The translations under genes were made by a program, and so were the position numbers. The notes under the pieces were generated by a model that saw only the letters and a program-made list of their open reading frames with translations, searched no databases and was not told the origin of the DNA. Positions 14,665 to 22,507 of a DNA stretch of 27,249 nt are shown here, in pieces. Source of the stretch: Clostridiales bacterium (GTDB lineage: Bacteria; Bacillota; Clostridia; Oscillospirales; CAG-272); the NCBI GenBank assembly GCA_003522145.1, contig DPGD01000021.1, positions 44,192-71,440 of the forward strand, written 5' to 3'. The stretch's first letter is position 1; each line of letters begins with the position of its first letter.

Positions 14665-15113
14665 CAGTCTTTGACCTCCTCAAGATTGGCGGTAAAATGC
14701 CGAACGGTGAGCCGGCGATGCCTGGCACGGTCGAGTTCCATCTGCATTCCTTCCGTGACCGTATCGCCGAACCACCAGATCTCCCGGCAGTCATCGAGAA
14801 ATACTTTGCCCATACGGATACCGAGTTGGCGCTCGGCTTCGTTTTCGTCGGAAAGGAAACGGGGGAAGAAAAGGTGCGGGGCAAACGGTATGTAGCCGGA
14901 TTCGACCGCAAAACGGCAATATTTCTTTGCATTCAGAATGTTTTTGTAAACATCTCCGCGCAAAGGGGAGCAGATAAAGACCTTTGGCATGAATATCGGT
15001 TTGCGCTGCGCCCGTTTCCGTTCGTATTCCTCCCGGAGCAGATTTTTCATGCCTTCGTATTCGGTCGGGCTGTAATAGCCTTCGGCGTTGTATTTGCTGA
15101 CGCGGATTCTCAT
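14664..15113 (-). CDS. DUF4406/DUF7768 nucleoside deoxyribosyltransferase-like protein
   Basis: 149 residues. After an about 40-residue basic N-terminus comes MPKVFICSPLRGD, then AKKYCRFAVESGYIPFAPHLFF and EIWWFGDTVTEGMQMEL, the pattern of the deoxyribosyltransferase-like fold (a nucleotide-binding SPxRG loop and a GMxxEL helix). Phage members may act on modified nucleotides or nucleotide signals; the substrate is unknown. The gene sits between DNA polymerase and primase and is coupled to the primase by overlap. Confidence 0.75.
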   Translation of the reverse strand: MRIRVSKYNAEGYYSPTEYEGMKNLLREEYERKRAQRKPIFMPKVFICSPLRGDVYKNILNAKKYCRFAVESGYIPFAPHLFFPRFLSDENEAERQLGIRMGKVFLDDCREIWWFGDTVTEGMQMELDRARHRRLTVRHFTANLEEVKD

Positions 15114-15119
15114 GTGCGG

Positions 15120-17060
15120 TCAGTCCTTTCTGTAGAATTGGGTTTCATACCCGTCCGCACGCAGGAGCAGTCCGGGTGCCCAGGGCGGCGTTCTCCCCAT
15201 TTGCCCGCATACAGCCTGCAGCGACATCTGCGGATCTGCCTCTATGACGATTTCATCATGGATGTGCATGACGATGTCGGTGTGTCGCAGTGTTTTCATG
15301 GCATAGCAGAGAATGTCGCGGGCGGTTGCCTGTACGATGTTTTCGACGAATTTGGGACCGTAGGACTCCAGGCGCTCCCACTTCTTTGTTCCGCCGATGC
15401 CTTCATAAGTGACGCAGGGAGAACCGAAGGAGTTGGTCCCGATTTTCGGTTTGATGTAAGTCAGGTTCCGCCCGGACGGAAGGGTAATCAGGAGCATCCC
15501 GCTCCGATAAGTGAACCGGATTCCGTGTGTTTTTGCAGAGGTGCGACGCTGTACGGCTTCGGTAACAGCGGAATCAACTGCCCACCAAAGGTTCACGATG
15601 TTCGGATTGGCATTGCGCCATGCCTGAACCAGGGGTGGGAGTTCTTCCTCGGAAAGCCCCATGTCAAGCGCCCCCATTGCTTTGAGTGCTCCGACAGCGC
15701 CTCCGTATCCGAGAGCCAGTTCGGCGATTTTGCCTTTCTGACGGAGATGCCCGTTGATGCCGTGCTTTTCCACGGGAACTCCGAACATCTGAGAGGCGGA
15801 TGCACAGTAAATGTCTTTCCCGTCCGCAAAGACCTGCTGCCGCCAGGTTTCTCCAGCCATCCAGGCAATCACCCTGGCTTCAATGGCAGAAAAATCGGCA
15901 ACGATGAACTTCTTTCCCTCCGGTGCTACGAAAGCGGTGCGGATAAGTTGGGAAAGCGTGTCCGGGATATCTTCGTACAGCAGTTTGACGGCTTCCCGGT
16001 TTCCGGTGCGTACAAGCGCCCTGGCTTGGGACAGGTCGGAGAGGTGATTTTGCGGCAGGTTCTGCATCTGAATCAGCCGTCCTGCCCATCTGCCGGTGCG
16101 GTTGGCTCCGTAAAACTGGAACATCCCTCTGGCGCGTCCGTCCGAACACACGGCATTTTCCATTGCCTGATACTTTTTGACCGACGATTTGGCAAGTTGC
16201 TGCCGGAGGAGAAGCACCTCGCGCAGGCGTTCCGGTGCGGTTTTGAGCAGTTCGGCAACGGTCTTTTTCCCGAGAGTGTCCGTGTGCAGTCCGTTGGCGG
16301 CAAGCCATGTTTTCATCTGTGATACCGAGTTTGGATTTTCCAAAGCGGTCAGCGATTTCATGGCATCCGAAAGTTCATGCCCGGATACACCGTCCATGGC
16401 AATGGCTTCCCGTACAAGCGTCATGTCCAGGGCAACGCCGGTGTCGTTGATTTTCTGGTCGATGCAGTATTCGTCCCAGATTTCCTCGGGAACAGGAAAA
16501 CGGGAGAGCTTCTGCTGTATCTCGGCTTCCGTCTCCACATCGCGGGCATTGTAGATTTTGAAGCGCGCCCATTTTTCCGGCGCATCGCCCGGACGGTTAC
16601 GGGTTCGTCCGCCGTTTGCTTTGGTCGGCTGACAGGGGACGCAAAAATAACGGATGAGTTCTTTTCCTTCGGTCAGTTTTTGCCGGTCTAACCGTAATAC
16701 GGCTCCGCACCCTTGGAGCGAAAGCGGCAGGCCCATATAAGCAGACCATACCATGGTGCAGTGCCAGGAGACAGGGGAGAGGTAGTGCCCGGTTTCATAA
16801 CCGAGCAGCCTGGAGAGGCAAATGCGCTCAAAATTCGCATTGAAAGCGCACTTGATGACCGTTTTATCTTCCAGTGCAGACAGAATATGCGGAGAAATTT
16901 TCTCGCCGCTTGCGAGGTCAACAACCGATACGGCACTGCCGTCAACGGAATACCCGAAGAGCAGAACCTCAAAATCCGGCGATTCCGCATATCGGTAGAC
17001 GCCGCTTTTGGCAAGGTCCACACTGCTGAAGGTTTCAATATCAATACTGATTGTTTTCAT
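15120..17060 (-). CDS. Family A DNA polymerase with 3'-5' exonuclease
   Basis: 646 residues from the ATG at 17060 (AAAGGAA RBS). An upstream extension exists but has no RBS. Residues 4-12 (SIDIETFSS) are ExoI of the proofreading domain, and YNARDVETEAEI is the ExoIII-like motif. Polymerase motif A (VADFSAIEARVIAW, about 388-401), motif B (RQKGKIAELALGYGG, about 435-450) and motif C (MHIHDEIVIEA, about 596-606) are all intact. This is the replicative polymerase of the phage. Companion genes (DUF2815 and DUF2800 upstream, primase-helicase downstream) form the standard replication set in Clostridia siphophages. Confidence 0.95.
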   Translation of the reverse strand: MKTISIDIETFSSVDLAKSGVYRYAESPDFEVLLFGYSVDGSAVSVVDLASGEKISPHILSALEDKTVIKCAFNANFERICLSRLLGYETGHYLSPVSWHCTMVWSAYMGLPLSLQGCGAVLRLDRQKLTEGKELIRYFCVPCQPTKANGGRTRNRPGDAPEKWARFKIYNARDVETEAEIQQKLSRFPVPEEIWDEYCIDQKINDTGVALDMTLVREAIAMDGVSGHELSDAMKSLTALENPNSVSQMKTWLAANGLHTDTLGKKTVAELLKTAPERLREVLLLRQQLAKSSVKKYQAMENAVCSDGRARGMFQFYGANRTGRWAGRLIQMQNLPQNHLSDLSQARALVRTGNREAVKLLYEDIPDTLSQLIRTAFVAPEGKKFIVADFSAIEARVIAWMAGETWRQQVFADGKDIYCASASQMFGVPVEKHGINGHLRQKGKIAELALGYGGAVGALKAMGALDMGLSEEELPPLVQAWRNANPNIVNLWWAVDSAVTEAVQRRTSAKTHGIRFTYRSGMLLITLPSGRNLTYIKPKIGTNSFGSPCVTYEGIGGTKKWERLESYGPKFVENIVQATARDILCYAMKTLRHTDIVMHIHDEIVIEADPQMSLQAVCGQMGRTPPWAPGLLLRADGYETQFYRKD

Positions 17061-17082
17061 CTGCGGATTCCTTTCAGGCATA

Positions 17083-17112
17083 GGCGGCAGCGGGAGTGTT
17101 CCCATTGCCGCC
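17083..17112. repeat. Hairpin in the leader of the DNA polymerase gene
   Basis: GGCGGCA (17083-17089) pairs with TGCCGCC (17106-17112), and inner GGGA pairs with TCCC around a short loop. It lies in the only sizeable gap of this part of the operon (17061-17162), just upstream of the polymerase RBS. There is no T-run, so it is more likely a translational or mRNA-stability element than a terminator. Confidence 0.5.
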
Positions 17113-17162
17113 GGATTTGCCGCTTACGGAAGGTTTTTCATGCGCTTTTCGTGATGCTTTCT

Positions 17163-17735
17163 TCAGGCAAGGAAATCGTCATCTTCGTCGGTGGCAAAGT
17201 CGGATTCGGCGCTTGCCTTGCCGCCGAGCGGTTCGCCGTCACGGATTTTCTGCAGGTTGTTCAGCCCGCAGGCAATGCCGCGGTTTCCGTTGCTGTTGAA
17301 AGCGTAAAAGTTGACGGAAGCTCTGCCGTAGACACCGCTGTAAACTTCGGCGTGTGTCAGAATTTCGTTGCGGTCGGCATCGATGATACCGGGGGCGGTG
17401 GAGGAGTTGGCGTTGACAAAATAGGCATTTGCGTATGCGGGGTCATCGGGCCTTTCGGCATCTCCGTCTCGGAGCGGGTTTTTGATTGCCGAGAGCGGGG
17501 GAACGCTTCTGCCGTTGCCTTTCAGTTTGGATTCCCCTTCCTGATACGCCGCTTCGATGGCAGCCTTGATTTTGGCAACCGTTACGGTATCGGATTTGGG
17601 AATGATGAGGGAGACGGAATATTTGGGAGTACCGCCGTTGATGGCTTTGGGTTCCCATACGTTTGCATAAGACCAGCGGGTGTCTTTTCCGGTAATGACC
17701 TTGCAGGGATTGATTGTTTTTGCATTGTTCGACAT
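17163..17735 (-). CDS. DUF2815 ssDNA-binding protein
   Basis: 190 residues, DUF2815 family: ARxSYANVWEP-like RWSYANVWEPK, PKYSVSLIIPKSD, EVYSGVYGRASVNFYAF and a disordered acidic C-terminus ending DEDDDFLA, which resembles the protein-recruiting tail of SSB. The family corresponds to the gp2.5-like OB-fold ssDNA-binding proteins of phages. It should coat single-stranded DNA during replication next to the polymerase. Clear RBS (AGGAG) before the ATG at 17735. Confidence 0.85.
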   Translation of the reverse strand: MSNNAKTINPCKVITGKDTRWSYANVWEPKAINGGTPKYSVSLIIPKSDTVTVAKIKAAIEAAYQEGESKLKGNGRSVPPLSAIKNPLRDGDAERPDDPAYANAYFVNANSSTAPGIIDADRNEILTHAEVYSGVYGRASVNFYAFNSNGNRGIACGLNNLQKIRDGEPLGGKASAESDFATDEDDDFLA

Positions 17736-17747
17736 GTGCTTTTCTCC

Positions 17748-18875
17748 TTATTCTTCATAAAAATCTGCTTTCGCAGTGGTGATCGCCGGTCTTTTGTCGC
17801 TCTCCGGCACGAGCGTCGGTTTGCCCTGCGGGCGATGTACGAGTCCTCCCAGGAGTTCCTCAAACCTGGATTTTCCGAGGCGCTTTTGCATTTCGGTCAA
17901 TCCCAGCAGCTTCCTTTCATACGGGTCGTAACCCGCATCCGTAACGGCTTTGATAACTGCCGCATCATCGGTGTATTTGCGGACGGAGCGTCCTTCGACG
18001 AGTTTCCAACCGTTCCACGACTTGCCGCTCATAGCCGCCTGAAATGCAAACTCTTTGACATCGTTTGCCCAGGAAACCAGGCCGTCCACTTTGGAGAGAA
18101 CGTCCTCAATTTCCTCATCGGTCAGAAGCGGAGGGTCTGCAAAGTCATATTTGGCAAGTGCCATGTTGGCTTCCGCCCGTTTGCGGCAGTCGGTTTTTGC
18201 TTTGCAGAACTGACACCACTCGCCGCAGGCGAACTGTCCTTCTCCGCAATAGGCGAGTTCGGCAATCGGTTTCAGAACCTGTTCTGCCCAGTCCAGCAGG
18301 GCACTTTTGGAGATGGTATAGGTGCTGAGGTTTCCACGCCTCGGCTGATAAACGGTCATGCTGACGGTATCAATATCGTAAATCCCGTCAAACAGTTCCA
18401 AAGCCCCCAGGGCATACAGTTTCATTTGCGGATTTTCTTCGGCTTCGACAAGCACCCCGCGACCGTGTTTGTAGTCGATGATGTGAAGCTCGCCGTCCGA
18501 GACGACAATGCAGTCGCCTGTGCCGAATCCGTCGCGCACATAGTTGCTGTAATCCAGCCGTTGCTCAATGAGGACAACCGGGTCGCGGCAGGTCTGCCGT
18601 GCCTTTTCTACGGTTTCCGTGACAAAAGCGGCGTATCCGGTGGCGCAGTCCTCCATTTCCTCGCTGTATTGCGTCAGCGCCGGAATCGGATTCTTGGCGG
18701 GGATGCCGAGCGCTTCCTTGAGCCGAAATTCACAGAGTGCGTGTGCCTCGGTGCCCTCGGTTGCAAAGTCGCTTCCTTTATCGTCGTAATTCTCGCAGAG
18801 TCGGGCAGACGGCGGGCAGTTCAGCCATCTGTGTGAAGCGGAGGCCGAAAGAAGTGCGTGATTCTTAGGTGGCAT
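17748..18875 (-). CDS. DUF2800 Cas4/RecB-like nuclease
   Basis: 375 residues. TEGTEAHALCEF, then FGTGDCIVVSDGELHIIDYKHGRG with catalytic D...DYK, and QMKLYALGAL are the PD-(D/E)xK motifs of the RecB/Cas4 nuclease family. CGEWCQFCKAKTDC near residue 215 supplies cysteines for a possible iron-sulfur cluster. This is the exonuclease partner of the phage recombination-replication set, probably acting with the ssDNA-binding protein encoded 13 bp downstream. The start overlaps the upstream gene by 11 bp. Confidence 0.9.
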   Translation of the reverse strand: MPPKNHALLSASASHRWLNCPPSARLCENYDDKGSDFATEGTEAHALCEFRLKEALGIPAKNPIPALTQYSEEMEDCATGYAAFVTETVEKARQTCRDPVVLIEQRLDYSNYVRDGFGTGDCIVVSDGELHIIDYKHGRGVLVEAEENPQMKLYALGALELFDGIYDIDTVSMTVYQPRRGNLSTYTISKSALLDWAEQVLKPIAELAYCGEGQFACGEWCQFCKAKTDCRKRAEANMALAKYDFADPPLLTDEEIEDVLSKVDGLVSWANDVKEFAFQAAMSGKSWNGWKLVEGRSVRKYTDDAAVIKAVTDAGYDPYERKLLGLTEMQKRLGKSRFEELLGGLVHRPQGKPTLVPESDKRPAITTAKADFYEE

Positions 18876-19179
18876 CTTTCAGTCCCTCCGCATCCGTAAG
18901 CAGCGCCCGATAGTTTGCGGGGTCGATGGCAGACAGCCTGTCCGCGCCGTACTTTTTCAGAAGTTCACGGATCTGTGCGGTGAAGCCGTCCTTGGACTTG
19001 TCTGCAAGCACCGCCCGGACTTCTTCCAGTGTCAGCGGTTTTGCCTCTTCGTGCGCTTCGTGAGCAGGCGGCTCTGTGCCGGTGAGCATAGCGGAGATTT
19101 CGTCCGCAAGTTCTGCCGCACGGCGGTTTGCTTCACGGTATTCGTCAAGCAGAAACGAAAGTTCCGACATTTTTCCCAT
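18865..19179 (-). CDS. Small phage protein, 'rrp5-like' family
   Basis: 104 residues from an ATG at 19179, with AGGAGG 11 bp upstream. A second ATG three codons later is also possible. The N-terminal half is helical (FLLDEYREANRRAAELADEI). The C-terminal half, LTLEEVRAVLADKSKDGFTA followed by QIRELLKKYGADRLSAIDP, is the conserved block of small proteins often mislabelled rRNA biogenesis protein rrp5 in Clostridia prophages. It looks like a SAP/HeH-type helical motif, suggesting nucleic-acid binding. Always part of the replication operon; its role is unknown. Confidence 0.7.
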   Translation of the reverse strand: MGKMSELSFLLDEYREANRRAAELADEISAMLTGTEPPAHEAHEEAKPLTLEEVRAVLADKSKDGFTAQIRELLKKYGADRLSAIDPANYRALLTDAEGLKDAT

Positions 19180-19321
19180 CTGTATGCGTTCCTCCTTTCT
19201 TCTGATTTGCAAGCTGTTGAAGGCTTCTTGCCAGCCTTCCGGATACGACCGAAATGGCAAAGAGAATGCCGATGAGTTCTTCGTCCTTTTCGGTCGTATC
19301 CGTTTTGTTGGGACCGTCCAT
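19145..19321 (-). CDS. Small early phage protein
   Basis: 58 residues. The ATG at 19321 has an excellent RBS (AAAGGAGGACAGGCT), and the gene overlaps the next by 35 bp. The central ELIGILFAISVVSGRLARSL is an amphipathic helix rather than a convincing membrane span. I do not recognise a family. Its strong translation signals and position in the operon argue that it is real. Confidence 0.6.
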   Translation of the reverse strand: MDGPNKTDTTEKDEELIGILFAISVVSGRLARSLQQLANQKKGGTHTDGKNVGTFVSA

Positions 19322-19419
19322 AGCCTGTCCTCCTTTGCGTGGATTTCGGAGGGCTTTCTGCGCCTTCCACCCCGTATTGGACATTCCGTGACCGGTTTTC
19401 CACCGGCTTCGTGAAAAAC

Positions 19420-19959
19420 TCAGAAAAATTCTCCGAGCCGTTTGCGAAGCTGCGCCTTGAGCCTGTCAAAGCGTTTATAGAAGGTGGATGTTCCGATATG
19501 TAGAATTTTTGAAATGTCGTTCCTCGATTTGCCTTCCAGCAGCAGTTCACCGATGCGGCGACCGTCCGGATCGATTTCCTGCAGCGCCGTCAACAGTTCA
19601 TCCAGTGCAGCACTCTCAATGAGTGCGGTATCCGTAAGAGCAGACGGATCTTCGACGGTGTCCGCAACGGTCATTTCTTCGGAATCCCCAATGGGCATAT
19701 CCATGGAGAGGGGCGTGTTTGCGTAGTTGCACCGGGTGCATCCGACGCAGTCTCCGAGGCAGCGCTTCCAGTCCTCACCGCTGCAGCTTCCGTTGCGCTT
19801 TGCCCGCTTCCAGGTTTTCCAGATGGGTTGATAGTAGGCATGGTAGACTTCCTCGCTGACTTCGGTAAGCTGATAATCACGGTAGAATTCAATGTAACCG
19901 CTTGACGCCTGTTCGGTTTTGGGCAGGGGGATGTAGTACTTTTTGGCTTCGTTTGACAT
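19420..19959 (-). CDS. Phage sigma-70-like transcription factor
   Basis: 179 residues. The N-terminus (YYIPLPKTEQASSGYIEFY, YQPIWKTWKRAKRNGSC) and a cysteine cluster CLGDCVGCTRC are typical of a family annotated as RNA polymerase sigma-like in Clostridia prophages. The C-terminus (ELLLEGKSRNDISKILHIGT, then STFYKRFDRL) is a sigma region 4-like HTH. It probably regulates early or replication genes. It is the first gene downstream of a strong hairpin terminator (20024-20085), and no separate promoter is visible in the 60 bp between, so its expression may depend on reading through that terminator. Confidence 0.8.
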   Translation of the reverse strand: MSNEAKKYYIPLPKTEQASSGYIEFYRDYQLTEVSEEVYHAYYQPIWKTWKRAKRNGSCSGEDWKRCLGDCVGCTRCNYANTPLSMDMPIGDSEEMTVADTVEDPSALTDTALIESAALDELLTALQEIDPDGRRIGELLLEGKSRNDISKILHIGTSTFYKRFDRLKAQLRKRLGEFF

Positions 19960-20023
19960 GACTTTGACTCCTTTGATTTTCGTTTTGAAATTCGCCGGAG
20001 CCGCAAAAATCCGTTTAGAACAG

Positions 20024-20085
20024 AAAAAAAGGCGGCAGTAGAATCCATCTTGTCGGTAAGTGGTGATGGATTCCGCACTGCCGTC
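20024..20085 (-). terminator. Strong intrinsic terminator inside the early operon
   Basis: On the minus strand an 18-bp interrupted stem (20065-20073 with 20041-20049, and 20077-20085 with 20031-20039) is followed by seven Ts (complement of A at 20024-20030). It lies 31 bp after the first early gene and upstream of the sigma-like gene. Confidence 0.85.
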
Positions 20086-20115
20086 TTTGCGTTCTGGCGG
20101 ATTTCGTTAAATTAT

Positions 20116-20274
20116 TTATGATGCTTTTGGAAAATTTTCAATATTGAGTGTTCCATCTGGATTAGCTGTAATGCGCGTGATACAGCCTTTGATTTCGATA
20201 ATGATTGTTTTGTGATCTTTGCTAAGATCGCATACGCGCTTACCGATATAATTCCTGATTTCTTCTATGTCCAT
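20116..20274 (-). CDS. Small first gene of the leftward early operon
   Basis: 52 residues from an ATG at 20274 (GGAG upstream), beginning MDIEEIRNYIGKRVCDLSKD. The composition (IIIEIKGCITRITANPDGTL) suggests a small beta-rich protein. I do not recognise a family and see no HTH, so it is not an obvious Cro. It occupies the position just after the leftward promoter and operators, where phages put cro-, antirepressor- or antiterminator-like genes, and is followed by a strong terminator. Confidence 0.6.
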   Translation of the reverse strand: MDIEEIRNYIGKRVCDLSKDHKTIIIEIKGCITRITANPDGTLNIENFPKAS

Positions 20275-20350
20275 TTTTCTCCTTTCCAAACTCATTGGCA
20301 TCACTATCGTCATAAATTATTACCTATAGGTTCAACCGTGGGGATAAAAA

Positions 20351-20386
20351 TGCATCATAATCTACTGCGAGTCAGATTATGATGCA
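20351..20386. repeat. Perfect 13-bp hairpin between operators 1 and 2
   Basis: TGCATCATAATCT (20351-20363) and AGATTATGATGCA (20374-20386) with a 10-nt loop. In leftward transcripts it is followed by TTTTTATCC, so it could act as an early attenuator about 25-60 nt after the start site. Alternatively it is a protein-binding palindrome. Confidence 0.75.
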
Positions 20387-20411
20387 CAGTTGAACTTATA
20401 GGTTCAATCAT

Positions 20412-20440
20412 ATTATACCTTATTTTCAAGGGCTTGTCAA
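20412..20440 (-). promoter_or_regulatory. Leftward early promoter
   Basis: Consensus TTGACA (20435-20440), a 17-bp spacer and consensus TATAAT (20412-20417) on the minus strand. It is the strongest promoter in the window, with an operator-like site at its start region (20390-20407), and drives the early/replication operon. Confidence 0.9.
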
Positions 20441-20481
20441 TAGAAACTGAACTAATTGGTGCAATTTCTTTCAAAAAACTA

Positions 20482-20510
20482 TTGCTTTTAGGTTCAATGT
20501 ATGCTATGCT
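20482..20510 (+). promoter_or_regulatory. Promoter of the repressor-protease pair
   Basis: TTGCTT (20482-20487), a 17-bp spacer and TATGCT (20505-20510); a TATACT (20510-20515) lies just beyond. The operator-like site 20480-20497 covers the -35, consistent with autoregulation. Confidence 0.65.
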
Positions 20511-20544
20511 ATACTATAGATGATCACACGAAAGAGGTGTTTTT

Positions 20545-20943
20545 ATGACTTTAGGGGATTTTATAAAAAACAGAAGAATAGAACTGAATATGAGCCGGAA
20601 TGTGCTTGGTGAAAAAGCAAATATTAGCCATACTGAAGTGTTTCGCATTGAATCAAATCAGAGGAAACAACCTTCGTTAAAGGTTCTTTGTGCTATTGCC
20701 GATGCGCTTTCAATCCCGCAGGAAGAACTGCTTAAGGTTGCAGGTTATTTTCCATCTGATGATACTCCTGTGATAGAGAGGGCTTTTCCGGGATTACGCA
20801 CACCAAAACAATTTGAAACTGTAGAACGTATCGCTGATGGGCTTTCTCGTAATGCAGACCTCAATGACGAAGATCTTGATGATCTGTATCGGCAAGTGGA
20901 GGTGTTTATTGAAGTTGCAAAGAGAAAGAAAGATTCCAAATAA
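20545..20943 (+). CDS. C1/Cro-type phage repressor
   Basis: 132 residues. The N-terminal 60 form a Cro/C1 helix-turn-helix (IKNRRIELNMSRNVLGEKAN, ISHTEVFRIESNQRKQPSL). The remainder is a short helical tail with no LexA-like peptidase domain. Such repressors (ImmR type) are inactivated by a separate ImmA/IrrE metalloprotease rather than by self-cleavage, and a protease gene of that kind follows immediately with a 35-bp overlap. The RBS is AGAGG before the ATG. It should bind the four TTGAAC..GGTTCAA operators and hold the early promoter off. The region is clearly AT-richer than the replication genes. Confidence 0.88.
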   Translation: MTLGDFIKNRRIELNMSRNVLGEKANISHTEVFRIESNQRKQPSLKVLCAIADALSIPQEELLKVAGYFPSDDTPVIERAFPGLRTPKQFETVERIADGLSRNADLNDEDLDDLYRQVEVFIEVAKRKKDSK

Positions 20944-22225
20944 ACCTCGGTTTAACTATGTTACAGAAAAAGCTTACAACTTTCTTCTTGAGCATGGATA
21001 TAGTACATTTCCGATATCCCCAATGCAGGTCCTTGACGATATATCGGAATATGTCCGTTGGATGCCTTGGTCCGAAGCAAAGAAAAAACTGAAATGTTCG
21101 GATCCCTTTCACTTAATGACCTTGGGAGCTGAAGCACGAACGATTCGTTGTCGAGACAACGGACTCTATTTGATGATATACGACGATGTACATTACAACA
21201 GTGAGAGAAGAATTTTATGGACGCTTATGCATGAGATTGGTCATATTGTTTTGGGACATCTGCTTGAGTTTGAAGATACAGCATTAAGTCGTGGGGGCTT
21301 AACTAAAAAAGGGTATGAGGTACTTGAGATAGAGGCTCATTATTTTGCTGCAGAAGTGATGATGCCAACTGTTTTAATGAAGTATTTCCACCATATCAGT
21401 GTTGAGAAGATGGAACTTCTTTTTGGAGTATCAGAGGAAGCTGCAAAGAAAAAGTATAAAAGAGTTTTTGAAACTTCATATATACCGGATAGCCCTTGCG
21501 AACAAAAATTGTATAGGAACTTTTTTAACTTTATCGAGAACGATGTCGATAAAACTATATACACGAATATTTATGGTTCTTGGGGGCTGCCGCATAAAAG
21601 CAAATATGTCCCTTTATGCAGGAAATGCTCTGGTTGCCTTTCTTATGTTTCTGATTCCGAAAGCGTATTTTGCCCTTTTTGCGGAGAAGAAATGAACAAG
21701 GAAACCACATATAGAACTTCTTTTCAACGATTCCGCGATATGCAACAGTTTTATAAATTGCCGGGAAAATCTCACCCAAACCTGTTGGCTGAAAGTGCTT
21801 TTGTAGATCATGGAGAAGAGAGTGAGCGAGTTCGTATATGTTATAATTGCTTAAATCATGATATTTCGGAAGGTGCTTTGTATTGTAATATTTGCGGTCA
21901 ACCGTTATTGAACTATTGTGAGAAAGAACACAAGTCACTGAGACTCAAAGAACCGTATTGTTCTTCTTGTGGATCACAAACAAGATTTTGTTCTTGTTAT
22001 CTTAAAACGGAACAAAGACTCATGCGTATAAAAGACTGTTCAGGGCAAGATGGATTTTCATATGATTGGATGCAATATCCGTTTTGGGCGTATATCCAAA
22101 TGAAAATTCTTTCTCCACATTCTCCTTTTTCAGACGATTTGAAAAGTGCTTTGTTATACAGCAATGCTTCAGTATTTGATTCATACGAAATAGATTTATT
22201 TATCCGCGCTATGAATAGCATTTGA
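20909..22225 (+). CDS. ImmA/IrrE-type metalloprotease with C-terminal zinc ribbons
   Basis: 438 residues. The TTG at 20909 is chosen because GGAGG lies 6 bp upstream. An ATG at 20837 in the same frame lies well inside the repressor gene and lacks an RBS. The N-terminal about 200 residues are an ImmA/IrrE peptidase: LMHEIGHIVLGH with HExxH at 108-112 and the third ligand in EIEAHYFAAEVMMP (Glu142). Then come cysteine pairs typical of zinc ribbons: C237/C240 with C257/C260, C311/C314 with C327/C330, and a final Cys-rich stretch (YCSSCGSQTRFCSC). Simple ImmA proteins are about 130-200 residues, so the zinc-ribbon half is an unusual addition that could sense damage or bind nucleic acid or partner proteins. 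It is coupled to the repressor, which is its likely substrate. Confidence 0.88.
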   Translation: MKLQRERKIPNKPRFNYVTEKAYNFLLEHGYSTFPISPMQVLDDISEYVRWMPWSEAKKKLKCSDPFHLMTLGAEARTIRCRDNGLYLMIYDDVHYNSERRILWTLMHEIGHIVLGHLLEFEDTALSRGGLTKKGYEVLEIEAHYFAAEVMMPTVLMKYFHHISVEKMELLFGVSEEAAKKKYKRVFETSYIPDSPCEQKLYRNFFNFIENDVDKTIYTNIYGSWGLPHKSKYVPLCRKCSGCLSYVSDSESVFCPFCGEEMNKETTYRTSFQRFRDMQQFYKLPGKSHPNLLAESAFVDHGEESERVRICYNCLNHDISEGALYCNICGQPLLNYCEKEHKSLRLKEPYCSSCGSQTRFCSCYLKTEQRLMRIKDCSGQDGFSYDWMQYPFWAYIQMKILSPHSPFSDDLKSALLYSNASVFDSYEIDLFIRAMNSI

Positions 22226-22507
22226 TCTTTTCATCCCCCAATATCTCCCTCGCTGTAGTCAAAGAAAAAGCCTCGGCGGTGGGAACTGATTTTCAAGGCT
22301 TCGCACTGAGCCAGTGCGGAACCTTTCTTAAAAGCGAAAAGCCTGTATATAAGAGCGTTTTTGATGTCGAAATTTACAGTTGCTTATTCTCCGAGTCGTG
22401 CAAAAATGCCGGAAAACGCTGATATAGCGTGCATTTTGCGCTGTTTTGTGATATGCTGTCCATTCGGATATATGGTAGGAATCAACCGATTGAACGGAGG
22501 TGTAACC
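22226..22507. other. Gene-poor junction between prophage and mobilizable element
   Basis: No convincing gene. It holds a CGCACTG-agc-CAGTGCG hairpin (22302-22318) and a segment TGATTTTCAAGGCTT (22287-22301) that matches 14 of 15 bases of 127-141 near the tRNA, making it a candidate right attachment end. An open frame over 22222-22422 starts inside the protease stop region without an RBS. The switch from the prophage to the plus-strand element occurs somewhere here. Confidence 0.5.

Larger units (their letters stand above)
20318..20497. promoter_or_regulatory. Four repressor operator-like sites
   Basis: Four 18-bp sites share a GGTTCAA right half: 20318-20335 (TATAGGTTCAA end), 20390-20407 (TTGAACTTATAGGTTCAA, near-palindrome), 20447-20464 (CTGAACTAATTGGTGCAA) and 20480-20497 (TTTTAGGTTCAA end). 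The second lies just downstream of the leftward -10, the third between the two divergent promoters and the fourth over the -35/spacer of the repressor promoter. This is the layout of a lambda-like immunity switch. Confidence 0.75.

Noticed and set aside
13522..14895. 457-codon open frame on the plus strand opposite the primase gene
   Set aside because: It is a shadow of the primase-helicase gene, whose motifs are clear on the minus strand. No RBS or recognisable domain. The same applies to the long plus-strand frames at 14697-16322, 16713-18836 and 4317-5684.
22222..22422. 66-codon open frame after the ImmA-like gene
   Set aside because: It overlaps the protease stop, has no RBS and shows no family likeness. 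It may be a decayed fragment but I cannot support a gene.
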